A stretch of DNA of 64,000 nt from JAHEZL01 sp046074525. Its GTDB lineage: Bacteria; Bacteroidota; Bacteroidia; Flavobacteriales_C; GCA-002722245. Below the pieces are notes generated by a model that did no database searches, was not told where the DNA came from, and was given only the letters and a program-made list of their open reading frames with translations. Position numbers and translations under genes: made by a program. Below are positions 37,310-45,745 of this stretch, in pieces; position 1 is the first letter of the stretch, and each line of letters starts with the position of its first letter. The stretch lies in contig JBJTOK010000066.1 in assembly GCA_046074525.1 (NCBI GenBank), forward strand, positions 20,358-84,357, given 5' to 3'.

Positions 37310-38329
37310 TTAAACAGTTTCTAATTGAAGGTTAATCTTTTTTCTCGGTTTGTATTTCGCGGCGGCTTCAGCAATGGCTTTGATGTGCGCTGGTGTTGTA
37401 CCGCAGCAACCGCCGATGATGTTTACCAGACTCCTGTCGAGGAAGCCAATGATTTGTTTCTGCATGTCGGCGGGAGATTCGTCGTATTCGCCCATTTCAT
37501 TTGGCAAGCCTGCGTTAGGGTGAGCACTCACACCGAAAGTTGTGTTGTTGGCTAAAACCTCAAGATAAGGTCTCATCAAATCGGCTCCCAGTGCGCAGTT
37601 GAAGCCCACGCTCAATAAATCCATGTGGGATACAGAAGCTAAAAATGCTTCGGCAGTTTGTCCCGATAAAGTTCGTCCGCTGGCATCGGTAATGGTTCCT
37701 GAAATCATCACAGGAAGGTTGGTTCCGAGTTCTTCCTGCACATCACTGATGGCTACCATGGCCGCTTTGGCATTTAATGTATCAAAGATGGTTTCTACCA
37801 GAAGAATATCCACTCCACCTTCAATCAATGCTTTTACCTGTTCGGAATAAGCTACAACCAGCTGATCAAAAGTAACGGCGCGGTAACCAGGGTCATTTAC
37901 ATCTGGAGACATTGACGCGGTTCTGTTTGTGGGACCGATAGATCCTGCTACATACCTTGGTTTATCAGGGTTTTTAGCGGTGTATTCGTCGGCAGCTTCT
38001 TTAGCAATTTTTGCCGAATGGTAATTGATATCATATACCGCGTGCTCCAAATGGTAATCGGCCTGAGCGATAGTAGTACCGCTGAACGTATTGGTTTCTA
38101 TAATATCGGCCCCTGCTTCTAAATAAAGGCAGTGAATTTCTTTTAATACATCCGGACGGGAAATTCCCACCAAGTCATTATTTCCCTTGAGGGAATGCGG
38201 ATGGTCCTTAAATTTCTCACCCCTGAAATCTTCTTCTGTAAGATTGTAGGTTTGAATCAAACTTCCCATAGCACCATCCAGCACGAGGATGCGCTCTTTC
38301 AATACTTCTCTGACGTCAGGTTTGTTCAT
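37310..38329 (-). CDS. metH: Methionine synthase, homocysteine-binding part
   Basis: The zinc-dependent homocysteine methyltransferase domain as a separate 339-residue protein. It starts DVREVLKERILVLDGAMGSLIQ; zinc ligands are Cys in SVGFNCALGA and the pair in IIGGCCGTTPAHI. I placed the start at the ATG at 38329. A longer frame from a TTG at 38365 exists, but that codon lies inside the riboswitch terminator hairpin and would add residues absent from the family. It precedes the folate/cobalamin part by one base, so both are made from one message. Confidence 0.94.
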   Translation of the reverse strand: MNKPDVREVLKERILVLDGAMGSLIQTYNLTEEDFRGEKFKDHPHSLKGNNDLVGISRPDVLKEIHCLYLEAGADIIETNTFSGTTIAQADYHLEHAVYDINYHSAKIAKEAADEYTAKNPDKPRYVAGSIGPTNRTASMSPDVNDPGYRAVTFDQLVVAYSEQVKALIEGGVDILLVETIFDTLNAKAAMVAISDVQEELGTNLPVMISGTITDASGRTLSGQTAEAFLASVSHMDLLSVGFNCALGADLMRPYLEVLANNTTFGVSAHPNAGLPNEMGEYDESPADMQKQIIGFLDRSLVNIIGGCCGTTPAHIKAIAEAAAKYKPRKKINLQLETV

Positions 38330-38341
38330 ATATGTACAAAT

Positions 38342-38372
38342 AAAAAGCCCTTCCTGAATCTTCAAGAAGGGC
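38342..38372 (-). terminator. Riboswitch-linked intrinsic terminator
   Basis: On the minus strand, GCCCTTC / GAAGGGC arms with a 12-base loop followed by TTTTTA. It lies between the SAM-I aptamer and the metH start, the usual position of the expression platform: SAM binding should favour this hairpin and stop transcription. Confidence 0.85.
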
Positions 38373-38408
38373 GCATAAGTTTATATAGATAAATCTTTTT
38401 ACAATTTA

Positions 38409-38514
38409 CGTTTCTTATTTTGCCCTTTGCAGGGTTGGAATTAGCACCTGTCCCGTAAACGGGGTGGTTGCCAAGGTTTCATAGGGCCAGTCCCTCCACC
38501 TTTCTTAATAAGCA
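38409..38514 (-). ncRNA. SAM-I (S-box) riboswitch
   Basis: Read on the minus strand, the S-box core is clear: CTTATTAAG at the P1/P2 start, then AGGTGGAGGGACTGGCCC, TATGAAACCTTGGCAACC and GGTGCTAATTCC, closing with AATAAG that pairs back to CTTATT. The P3 stem between GGCAACC and GGTGC is CCCCGTTTACGGGAC-like. It senses S-adenosylmethionine and controls the split metH genes downstream. An exact -7 promoter element lies 22 bases upstream. Confidence 0.95.
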
Positions 38515-38535
38515 ATGAGTAAAGAACGAATGCTG

Positions 38536-38543
38536 CAAATGTA
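38536..38543 (-). promoter_or_regulatory. -7 element TACATTTG for the metH riboswitch transcript
   Basis: Exact TAnnTTTG on the minus strand, 22 bases before the aptamer and just after the stop of the 88-residue gene. It makes metH a transcription unit of its own. Confidence 0.6.
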
Positions 38544-38550
38544 AGTAATT

Positions 38551-38817
38551 CTACTTTCGATGTAAAATAGATTTCACTTTTTCTTTGATTTTTTTTCGAA
38601 AGAAGTACCAGGCTATGCCAGCCAGAATAATGTAGGGAAGAATGGCCAGAATGAGGATTCCGGTGTTGAGTCCTCTTCCATAAGATTGATCCATGTCGGA
38701 AAGATTGCTTCCGTTTTTCAATCCGGATTCTGCGACGGCTTTGCATTGGGAGCATTGGGCGTAAACTGAACTTACGCTGGAGAAGAGGAGAAAAACTATG
38801 AATAAGAGTTTTTTCAT
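38551..38817 (-). CDS. Small exported single-span membrane protein with CxxC
   Basis: An 88-residue protein: signal peptide (about 20 residues, ending VYA), a short periplasmic part starting QCSQCKAVAESGLKNG, then a membrane segment (GILILAILPYIILAGIAWYFF) and a basic tail KKIKEKVKSILHRK in the cytoplasm. The CxxC right after the signal peptide suggests redox or metal binding. It lies between metH and the oxidase operon on the same strand; association with oxidase assembly is a guess from position. Conserved short proteins of this layout occur in other Bacteroidota. Confidence 0.65.
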   Translation of the reverse strand: MKKLLFIVFLLFSSVSSVYAQCSQCKAVAESGLKNGSNLSDMDQSYGRGLNTGILILAILPYIILAGIAWYFFRKKIKEKVKSILHRK

Positions 38818-38863
38818 TGGGTAAAGGTAAGGCTAATCTCTTCTTTTAAAAAGAAGCAAATCG

Positions 38864-39033
38864 ATACTTTTGTCTTGAAACAAAAAGTATCCAAAAAATT
38901 CAAGAGCCAGGATGCGGGCCAGCGCACGAAGTTAGCGGCCTATTTTTGAATAGCGCAAAGCGATATTGTCACGTAATGAATAGCTAACTAACTCTCCTCC
39001 TTTTCAAGGAGGAGTACCCGAAGGGGGAGGTGG
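38864..39033. repeat. Composite of intergenic repeats upstream of the 88-residue gene
   Basis: Two elements in tandem. At 38864-38890 an imperfect palindrome ATACTTTTGT / ACAAAAAGTAT is followed by CCAAAAAATTCAAGAGCCAGG. At 38994-39014 there is a perfect 9-bp hairpin CTCCTCCTT / AAGGAGGAG, followed by TACCCGAAGGGGGAGGTGG. Both look like dispersed elements I associate with Bacteroidota intergenic DNA. The rest of the 221-base gap shows no gene. Confidence 0.6.
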
Positions 39034-39038
39034 TTAAT

Positions 39039-39557
39039 TTATTTATAATACGGTGCCAGGAAAACATACACGAGCACACCGCTCAGCGTTACATACAGCC
39101 AGATAGGATATGTCCAGCGCACCAGGTTTTTGTGTTTCTGGATATTGTTGGTGAGCCCGTGGTAGTAGGCAAAAAGAATCATTGGGAGCGATACTGCTGC
39201 GAGGATGATGTGAGAAAAAAGTATGAAGTAGTAAAGAAAAACCTGATCTCCTTCATACTTGGTATCGGCATTGAATACGTGGTATACTACGTACGACAAG
39301 AGAAACAATACTGATAAAATCATTGCCGTGGTATTGAGGCGCTTATGCATCGCAATGTTTTTTTGTCGGATCATGAGCAATGACAGAATAAGCAGTACGA
39401 AACAGGTTCCGTTAATCATGGCATTGACCATAGGCAATCCTTTGGTCATGGGCCAGCTTAGCTTCGCTTTTTGAATTTCATGGAGGGATAATACGAGAAT
39501 GAATACTACTGCGGTGAAAACCCAGATGGCCCTTTCTATTTTTTTATTTGCTTGCAT
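39039..39557 (-). CDS. DUF420 family membrane protein
   Basis: A 172-residue protein with five membrane segments of the DUF420 (CtaM-like) family, whose members are linked to haem-copper oxidase assembly. Cues are LPMVNAMINGTCFVLLILSLLMIRQKNIAMHKRLNTTAMILS and SHIILAAVSLPMILFAYYHGL, with the three His residues expected of the family. It overlaps the Sco gene by 14 bases and is the last gene of the oxidase accessory run. Confidence 0.9.
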   Translation of the reverse strand: MQANKKIERAIWVFTAVVFILVLSLHEIQKAKLSWPMTKGLPMVNAMINGTCFVLLILSLLMIRQKNIAMHKRLNTTAMILSVLFLLSYVVYHVFNADTKYEGDQVFLYYFILFSHIILAAVSLPMILFAYYHGLTNNIQKHKNLVRWTYPIWLYVTLSGVLVYVFLAPYYK

Positions 39558-40227
39558 TTTTCAAAAGTTTAATGTCTTTAATGAGTTGGTTGACTTCGGC
39601 AGAGTCGGTGCCGGAGTAGAAGCCGCGAATTCTGCTGGATCCATCAATGAGCACCAGTTTGTCGCTGTGCAGAAAATCAATGGTGTCGTTGCGGTATTCA
39701 GGTTCTACAAGGAGAAATCCTTTTTGGCCGAGCTTGTAAATTTTTTGTTTTTCTCCTGTACAGAAACTCCATTGTGCTGTATTGGCGTGGTTTTTCGCTG
39801 CATAGGCTTTCAGTATTGCTGCCCTGTCGCGATCGGGATCTACAGTGAAAGAAATGATTTTAAAAGAAGTATCTCCCGTAAAGGCCGATTGTACGCGTGT
39901 GAGCTGCTTGGTCATGATAGGGCAAATGCTCGGACAGGTAGTAAAGAAAAAATCGGCCACGTAAATTTTTCCCTTGAGTGAAGTGCTGTTGGCGACAGAG
40001 CTGTCCTGATTGATAAAAGAAAAGTCGGGGATGGTGTGATGAAGGGTGTCTCCGAGGGAGTCCAGACTTATCTCTCCCAGTATTGGCGGGTAAATGCCGG
40101 TATCTTCATAAGAGATCTGTGGATTTTCATCTTTCGGGCCGCATGCCAGCAAAAGCGTAATGCACAGGAAAATGCTTATTGTGACACTATTTTGAATGCT
40201 GTTCAATGGTTTTCTTAACGGCAGCAT
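39544..40227 (-). CDS. SCO1/SenC family copper chaperone
   Basis: Delivers copper to the CuA centre of cytochrome oxidase, or acts as its thiol reductase. The 227-residue lipoprotein (lipobox TLLLAC, Cys29) has a thioredoxin fold with the copper motif FFFTTCPSICPIM (Cys98, Cys102) and the distal His in TIDFLHSDK (His187). The block IISFTVDPDRD is typical of the family. Its start lies 41 bases inside the end of the Sco-like gene upstream and its end overlaps DUF420. Confidence 0.93.
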   Translation of the reverse strand: MLPLRKPLNSIQNSVTISIFLCITLLLACGPKDENPQISYEDTGIYPPILGEISLDSLGDTLHHTIPDFSFINQDSSVANSTSLKGKIYVADFFFTTCPSICPIMTKQLTRVQSAFTGDTSFKIISFTVDPDRDRAAILKAYAAKNHANTAQWSFCTGEKQKIYKLGQKGFLLVEPEYRNDTIDFLHSDKLVLIDGSSRIRGFYSGTDSAEVNQLIKDIKLLKNASK

Positions 40228-40867
40228 ATTCGTTATTTAAGCGCTTTAGTCGACCGGTTATTTCCTTTGCATCTTTCAGTCCTGTTACAGGAAACATGGA
40301 GCGGATGCGTCGCTGGCGGTCGATAATAATGTAAGGCGGAAAATAGAATTTCCCATAGTATTTCTTGAAAGTAGTGTCCATCTCGGCCTGGGAAATTTTG
40401 AATTCGTTGTACACTTTTTCCCATTCCGTCCTTGGCACCCTGAAAGTTTGCCAGAGAGGCTGTGCTTCAATGAAATTTTTAGGATTTGCCGATGCCCACT
40501 CTACTTTTCCTAATGAATCTTCCTCAAAAAAGGAAGCTACACGGGCACCTTTGTGCTGGTCTAAAATACCTTCAATAAAGAGGAGGTGCTTATTCCAGCG
40601 GTCTTTTAAGGAATCAGGAAAGAAAGTAATGACATAAGTAGTGGAATCCTGCATGGAAAGAAGAGAGTCCTTGAAAACGGAAGGGAAAGTCTTTAACGGT
40701 GCTGCATAATATACGCTATCGCCGTTGGCATCTAATTTTTTCTCCGAATAATACTTGGGCAGCTGACCCATGCCTTTGCCATAAAAAATGAGTGCCATTG
40801 CAATTAAGAATGGCACTACAAATAATCCAATAAATAAAATTCTCTTTTTTGAGCCCGAGATTTCCAT
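40187..40867 (-). CDS. Sco-like membrane-anchored protein lacking copper cysteines
   Basis: A 226-residue protein with one N-terminal membrane anchor (ILFIGLFVVPFLIAMALIFYG) and a periplasmic domain that appears to be a degenerate thioredoxin fold. The C-terminal block PPYIIIDRQRRIRSMFPVTGLKDAKEITGRLKRL has the shape of the final strand-turn of Sco proteins (ID..G.IRG.Y). No cysteine is present, so neither CxxxC nor a disulfide is possible. It sits between subunit IV and the true Sco gene, overlapping the latter by 41 bases and touching the former. A structural role in oxidase assembly is inferred from position only. Confidence 0.75.
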   Translation of the reverse strand: MEISGSKKRILFIGLFVVPFLIAMALIFYGKGMGQLPKYYSEKKLDANGDSVYYAAPLKTFPSVFKDSLLSMQDSTTYVITFFPDSLKDRWNKHLLFIEGILDQHKGARVASFFEEDSLGKVEWASANPKNFIEAQPLWQTFRVPRTEWEKVYNEFKISQAEMDTTFKKYYGKFYFPPYIIIDRQRRIRSMFPVTGLKDAKEITGRLKRLNNEYAAVKKTIEQHSK

Positions 40868-41235
40868 TAGTACATTCCGTTACCTGCAGACACTGCTTCG
40901 TAAAGAGCAATAAATATGAGGTAGAGGATGAACATAATGTATGGAGCAAGGATCATCCACTTGAAAGCTTTGCGCTCATCTCCAAGGTGCATGAATACCA
41001 ATACAATGTAACCGGCTTTCAGTAAGGTAAGGGCGATATAACCCAGTTTAATGGCAGTCCATAAACCTGTTCCTTCATTTTCAGTGCGGGAGATGTAAAC
41101 ACCTACCAAAACCTCAACAATAGTAATTACAGAAAGTAATAATGTAACGAAGTAAATCTTCTTCCTGATTTTTGCCCCTTCTTCTTCAGAGTGGTGAGCG
41201 TGTAATGAATATTCAATAATGTCATCTCTTTCCAT
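40867..41235 (-). CDS. Cytochrome c oxidase subunit IV family protein
   Basis: A 122-residue protein with three membrane segments, matching the caa3-type subunit IV (CtaF/CyoD-like) family. Cues are IRKKIYFVTLLLSVITIVEVLVGVYIS, the conserved LLKAGYIVLVFMHLGDERKAFKWMI and the final segment YIMFILYLIFIALYE. It probably stabilises subunits I and III. The stop touches the start of the Sco-like gene (one base shared), and subunit III lies 42 bases upstream. Confidence 0.9.
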   Translation of the reverse strand: MERDDIIEYSLHAHHSEEEGAKIRKKIYFVTLLLSVITIVEVLVGVYISRTENEGTGLWTAIKLGYIALTLLKAGYIVLVFMHLGDERKAFKWMILAPYIMFILYLIFIALYEAVSAGNGMY

Positions 41236-41277
41236 AAAGCGTATGTTTTATATTATGTTCAAGTTCAATATTGCTAA

Positions 41278-42027
41278 TTAGAGGAGGTAGTAGAAGGTAA
41301 ATACGAATACCCATACCAAGTCGATGAAGTGCCAGTACAAACCAACTTTCTCCACCATTTCGTAGTGACCACGTTTTTCATAAGTCCCAAGCATTACCTG
41401 GATCAGGATAATGAAGTTAAACAACACCCCTGTGAATACGTGGAAACCGTGGAAACCTGTAATAAAGAAGAAGAACATTGCGTAAGCGTGCGGACCTTCC
41501 TGACCTAATTTTGCTACTCCGTCAACCACTTCACCTGTTGGCAGGAAGAAGTTTTGTTTTAAGGTAGCATTGTCGGCCCAGGTTGTGATGTCGCCATCCG
41601 GACCAGCAATGAAAGTGCTCCATTCCCAAACTTGTGACAATAAGAAGATCAAACCACCTACTACAGTAAGCGCCAACCAGAAAACCACTTTTTTCTTGTC
41701 CATGCGGTGACCTGCTTCAACAGCAAGTACCATGGTAACAGAAGAAATGATAAGGATAAAAGTCATGAACGCTACGTAAAGCAGCGGAAGGTGTGCGTCT
41801 GTAAAAGGGAAGTGGGTGAATACCTGCTCGGATGAAGGCCAGAACTCACCGTTAGTAACGGCAGCGTGACGGGCAAATCCCAGGGAAACCAATAACCCAC
41901 CAAAGGTGAGGGCATCGGAAACGAGGAAAATCCACATCATCATTTTTCCGTAACTGATGCTGAATGGAGATACTTTACCTCCCCAGAGAACCTTAGAATC
42001 AATTGCTTTTGATGCTTCTGTTGACAT
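41278..42027 (-). CDS. ctaE: Cytochrome c oxidase subunit III (copy 2)
   Basis: Seven-span subunit III of a haem-copper oxidase, 249 residues. Family cues are MMMWIFLVSDALTFGGLLVSLGFAR, the central VWEWSTFI, HAYAMFFFFITGFHGFHVFTGVLFN and YWHFIDLVWVFVFTFYYLL at the C-terminus. It is longer than the partner gene at 42037 and keeps all of the conserved His and Trp residues of the last three segments. It follows that paralogue by nine bases. Subunits I and II are not in the window. Confidence 0.93.
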   Translation of the reverse strand: MSTEASKAIDSKVLWGGKVSPFSISYGKMMMWIFLVSDALTFGGLLVSLGFARHAAVTNGEFWPSSEQVFTHFPFTDAHLPLLYVAFMTFILIISSVTMVLAVEAGHRMDKKKVVFWLALTVVGGLIFLLSQVWEWSTFIAGPDGDITTWADNATLKQNFFLPTGEVVDGVAKLGQEGPHAYAMFFFFITGFHGFHVFTGVLFNFIILIQVMLGTYEKRGHYEMVEKVGLYWHFIDLVWVFVFTFYYLL

Positions 42028-42036
42028 ATGAAAGAT

Positions 42037-42759
42037 TTAAAAAAATGTTAAAAACGCAAACAAATATAACCACAAAAAATCTAAAAAGTGCCAATAAAGT
42101 GAACTTACTTGCATGCCTAAATAATTTTCCGGACTGTACCTGTTTCGTAAAGTCTTGATAAACACATACAAAAGCGATAAAATTCCACCAATCAAATGTA
42201 AGATGTGAATGATGGTGAGCACAAAAATGTACATTGCTGTGCGGTTGGCTTTCTCGAAATCGAGGTTCTGTATGGGTTTCAGGTAGCCAGCATCCATAGG
42301 ATCGTAGTACAATCCTCCTCTTTCCTTAAGTTCAATACCATCTTTGTAAATCACGTAATCCTTGCCATATTCGCCCTTTTCTATCACCAGGGAAACCTTG
42401 CCATTTGTGAGGTGACTGCCTTTTTCATTAAGCTTGGCAAAGCCCTTCATCTGATAGTCGAGGAAGTAAATGCCCAGTACTAAAGTGAGTCCAACCAAGA
42501 TTTTGGCTGCCATCATTTTTCCTTTGGTGACACAGCGCTGACCAAAGAAGTAGGTAACACTGCTTATTACAATAATTACTGAGCTGATGAGGAATTCTTC
42601 GGGCAGAAAAATTTTCACCCAAATTGAGTCGGCTTTTGAAACGATGTATCCGCTGCTGAAGCCTGCAAAGAGCATCACAATGGACGCAATTCCCAGCCAC
42701 ATCAGGGGTTTATACACCTTTTTATTAATTGCTTCGCGTTCGCTTTTGGAGATTCCCAT
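42037..42759 (-). CDS. Cytochrome c oxidase subunit III (copy 1, with loop insertion)
   Basis: A second, diverged subunit III, 240 residues. The C-terminal half has the family features MYIFVLTIIHILHLIGGILSLLYV and SLYWHFLDFLWLYLFAFLTFF. The central loop is expanded with a soluble segment (KVSLVIEKGEYGKDYVIYKDG ... YYDPMDAGYLKP) of about 60 residues. Tandem subunit III genes are known in flavobacterial oxidase operons. The ATG shares one base with the ctaB stop region (42759). Confidence 0.88.
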   Translation of the reverse strand: MGISKSEREAINKKVYKPLMWLGIASIVMLFAGFSSGYIVSKADSIWVKIFLPEEFLISSVIIVISSVTYFFGQRCVTKGKMMAAKILVGLTLVLGIYFLDYQMKGFAKLNEKGSHLTNGKVSLVIEKGEYGKDYVIYKDGIELKERGGLYYDPMDAGYLKPIQNLDFEKANRTAMYIFVLTIIHILHLIGGILSLLYVFIKTLRNRYSPENYLGMQVSSLYWHFLDFLWLYLFAFLTFF

Positions 42760-43664
42760 TATTTCAAATAATAATCAATGAGTAAGGCAATTTGTACTAT
42801 GGGCAGGTAAAAGAAGGAACCGAACATCAGTTTCGTCGCTGATGAATTGTCCAACTTGGTAAATAAGGTGTAGGCCTGGTAAGCGAAGTAGCTTCCGGCG
42901 ATGATGGCAACTATGGTGTAAAACATGCCCGACAGCAGGAAAGCGCCAGGCAGCAGGCTTACAGGAATAAGGAACAGGGAGTAGAGAAGAATTTGGAAGG
43001 CGCTGGCTTTATCGCGGCCGCCCGGAGAAGGCAGCATCTTAAAACCAGCCTTGGTATAATCATCGTGTAATCTCCAGGCGATGGCCCAGAAATGAGGGAA
43101 TTGCCACATGAATTGCACTGCGAAAACTGTGAGTCCCTGAATATTGATATTGTTGGAGTAGGCTACCCAGCCAATGAGTGGAGGCATGGCTCCCGGGAAA
43201 GCGCCGACAAATACGGCAAAAGGCGTTTTCCTTTTCATTGGTGTATAAACCGCTGCATACAGCACCAAGGCCAACAGACCAAGGATTCCGGTAAGCATAT
43301 TAAAATAATAGGCAAGCACATAAACGCCGGTAGCACCCATAAGTGTGGCAACGATAATACCTTCGGGAACACTCATTTTACCGGTGGGTAGCGGACGTGT
43401 TTTAGTGCGTTCCATCAGCTTGTCGAGATCTTTTTCAATGACCTGGTTGTAGCCATTGGATGCAGCCGTTACCAGGAATCCGCCTACGGTAAGCCACCAC
43501 AACTGTATACCGGTATAATTTCCCTCGGAGGCTACCACGAAGGTGATCACGGCAGAGAAAACCACCAGCGATGCCAGTCGGAATTTAGAAAACTGTATGT
43601 AAGAGGAAACCTTCGTCAGTATTAGCGGGGAAGAAGATGGTATTTGTGCTTTTTCAGCTAACAA
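42759..43664 (-). CDS. ctaB: Protohaem IX farnesyltransferase (haem O synthase)
   Basis: Attaches a farnesyl tail to haem B, giving haem O for the oxidase. The 301-residue protein is a nine-span UbiA-family prenyltransferase with the first Asp-rich motif NGYNQVIEKDLDKLMERTKTRPLP and the second in WRLHDDYTKAGFKMLP. The start is a TTG at 43664; no better codon is nearby. It is the first gene of the oxidase run and has an exact TAnnTTTG element 16 bases upstream. Confidence 0.94.
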   Translation of the reverse strand: MLAEKAQIPSSSPLILTKVSSYIQFSKFRLASLVVFSAVITFVVASEGNYTGIQLWWLTVGGFLVTAASNGYNQVIEKDLDKLMERTKTRPLPTGKMSVPEGIIVATLMGATGVYVLAYYFNMLTGILGLLALVLYAAVYTPMKRKTPFAVFVGAFPGAMPPLIGWVAYSNNINIQGLTVFAVQFMWQFPHFWAIAWRLHDDYTKAGFKMLPSPGGRDKASAFQILLYSLFLIPVSLLPGAFLLSGMFYTIVAIIAGSYFAYQAYTLFTKLDNSSATKLMFGSFFYLPIVQIALLIDYYLK

Positions 43665-43680
43665 GGTTGTAAAGTTTTGA

Positions 43681-43688
43681 CAAAAGTA
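43681..43688 (-). promoter_or_regulatory. -7 element TACTTTTG of the oxidase accessory operon
   Basis: Exact TAnnTTTG on the minus strand, 16 bases before the ctaB TTG start; it would drive the seven-gene run down to DUF420. No TTG at -33. Confidence 0.6.
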
Positions 43689-43730
43689 TTAATTATTCCT
43701 TAGGGTTTTGCTTTTTAACAATTCCCCTCC

Positions 43731-45686
43731 TTATTTCTTTATTTTCTCGCTTTGTTCTGTGGCAGGAGCTATCATTTCGCTTTCTTCACCCATTTGATTT
43801 GGCATCTCTTCCGCAGGAGCTGCTACATCAACAGCCGAGTCGGTTACGTTACCATTTTCATCATAATAATAGTCGGGTGCTGCCACTGCGGTATCATACA
43901 TCACCGCAGTACTGTCGGCCATAGGATAATCATCGTACTCGTTGTAGTAGTAGCTATGACGGGCTTGTTCTTTACGATACTGTTCATCAATCAATTCAGT
44001 TAGAAAAGGCAAAACGGGTGTCTTGTCACTGGTTTTGTATTTAATAGTATAAGAGCTGCCTCCGAGTGCGAATTTATGTTCCATAGTAAGCTTACCTGCT
44101 GCCGATGCGAGCATTGGGTGTTCACTGATAAAGGCGATCTCAGAGCTATCGGTCATCATTGATCTCAACAATTTCTGAGCGTCGAAATCGAGATAAAAAC
44201 TTCTGCTTTTGTGGTGACGACGGGCTTTGCCACCCAAACTATTTTTATATCCCCCCTCCGGCACTATTTTGTAAATGAAGTTGCTGTCGTTAGAGAAAAA
44301 GTAGAATTTTTTGGTGATACGGATATACAGTGCACCACCGATTTCATTGAAATCATTGTCGCGGAAGACATACACGTCCTTCTCTTTTACATAATGATCA
44401 GAAATACCTAACCCAAGATCAAAGAGAATTTTCAGCTGCTTCGGATTGCCGGTAGAACCAATCACTGAAAATGAAGGAACATTCACCTGCTTCACATCCG
44501 TAACTTCCGTGGCGTTGTATTCCTCATCGTAATTATAAGTAGTGTAGGTCACATTGATTTTATCCACGCTATTGATGTTGAACAGTACATCACCACGCAT
44601 CAGTTCACCCATGCCTTTTTCATCCAGGAAGGTTTGTATCAGTACCACTGCATTGGCGGCATAGTGACCATATCGTGGCATATTCTCATACATGTCTTTC
44701 AGTGCATCAAAGGTAAAATTGATGTAAGCTTCGGTGTTCACTCTCATGCCCGAAGAGAAGATGGCATTGGCAGGTACATAATCAAAGATGCCGCCAGTGT
44801 ATTTTCGATTGTAAACTTTTGCGATTTTCTTTCTGAGTTCCTTGCCTATCTTGCTTTTGCCTTTGATGAGCAGTTCGTCATTATTGAAGTAAATTCCCAT
44901 GTTCACTTCCGAATTGGCATAATTCAGCACTTTGTTTTTCATCAGGAACATATTATCATCGGCCCCATACCAGAGCCCTCTCATACCACGACGCATAAAA
45001 TCAAAGTATATATTGTACACACTTTCCACATCGAAGAATAAGGCCACTGAAGCATCCTTGTACATATCCTTCAGGTATTTTTTGCTGGCGGCGGTATTCG
45101 CATGGAAAATTTTATGGATGCCCTTGCTGGCTCTTTCATTCAGCATTTTTTTGTCGAGATCCATCTGTTCGGGAGTAAGATCCCATGCGCCCAGATAATG
45201 GAAGTTGTACAGGGGTCTGCTTGCACCTATGATAAAGACTTCCTTATCCCAGGCCATGTATAAACCGTTGTAGATGTACAACTTGAAATCGCTTCCTCCC
45301 GAGTAATACACCGAGCTATCGCCAATGGGAAAAAGCAAGTTGATATTTTTTTCGAGTTCAGCGCCGTTGTTTATTTGAAACATCACACTGTTTTGCAATA
45401 CCGAATCCTCTATATTGGCTACCCAATGGGCAGTGGCCAGCGAGAGTCCGAACTTTTCCACATCGCTCACTACCACTTTCATGAGTGAATCATCATGGCT
45501 CACATACTTCACAAAATCCTGGAAAAATTCTTTTTTCTTAATGGAATCCAGCGACTGATTGGCAAAGATACCAGCCAAGTCAAAGCGGGCATAAGCCAGG
45601 GGTTTTACAGGCAGGTAGCGGTTAAAATCTTGAGCTGTAGCGGTAATGGAAACCAGTACAAGAAGGAGAAGCAGTGTTTTTTTCAT
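43731..45686 (-). CDS. Large exported protein of unknown function
   Basis: A 651-residue protein with a clean signal peptide (MKKTLLLLLVLVSITATA, then QDFNRYLPVKPLAYARFDLAG). The body is mixed alpha/beta with repeated elements of the type KYPxxANAI and RVNTEAYINFTFDALKDMYENMPRYG; the general look resembles DUF4836-type proteins but I cannot confirm that. The last 90 residues are low in complexity, rich in Tyr, Asp, Glu and Ala, and likely disordered. There is no T9SS sorting domain or lipobox. It lies upstream (by strand) of ctaB but is separated by its own promoter region. Confidence 0.65.
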   Translation of the reverse strand: MKKTLLLLLVLVSITATAQDFNRYLPVKPLAYARFDLAGIFANQSLDSIKKKEFFQDFVKYVSHDDSLMKVVVSDVEKFGLSLATAHWVANIEDSVLQNSVMFQINNGAELEKNINLLFPIGDSSVYYSGGSDFKLYIYNGLYMAWDKEVFIIGASRPLYNFHYLGAWDLTPEQMDLDKKMLNERASKGIHKIFHANTAASKKYLKDMYKDASVALFFDVESVYNIYFDFMRRGMRGLWYGADDNMFLMKNKVLNYANSEVNMGIYFNNDELLIKGKSKIGKELRKKIAKVYNRKYTGGIFDYVPANAIFSSGMRVNTEAYINFTFDALKDMYENMPRYGHYAANAVVLIQTFLDEKGMGELMRGDVLFNINSVDKINVTYTTYNYDEEYNATEVTDVKQVNVPSFSVIGSTGNPKQLKILFDLGLGISDHYVKEKDVYVFRDNDFNEIGGALYIRITKKFYFFSNDSNFIYKIVPEGGYKNSLGGKARRHHKSRSFYLDFDAQKLLRSMMTDSSEIAFISEHPMLASAAGKLTMEHKFALGGSSYTIKYKTSDKTPVLPFLTELIDEQYRKEQARHSYYYNEYDDYPMADSTAVMYDTAVAAPDYYYDENGNVTDSAVDVAAPAEEMPNQMGEESEMIAPATEQSEKIKK

Positions 45687-45745
45687 CGGAACTTTTTTAA
45701 TAGTTAGCCGTCGCGAAAGTAAAGAGATTATAGCAGCGCGGCCAA

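Noticed and set aside
36505..37335. A 276-codon plus-strand frame
   Set aside because: Antisense to metH, rich in His/Phe/Val as expected for a shadow frame, with no family match.
38330..38365. Longer metH start at a TTG
   Set aside because: The codon lies within the riboswitch terminator stem and the added residues do not fit the family; the ATG at 38329 is better.
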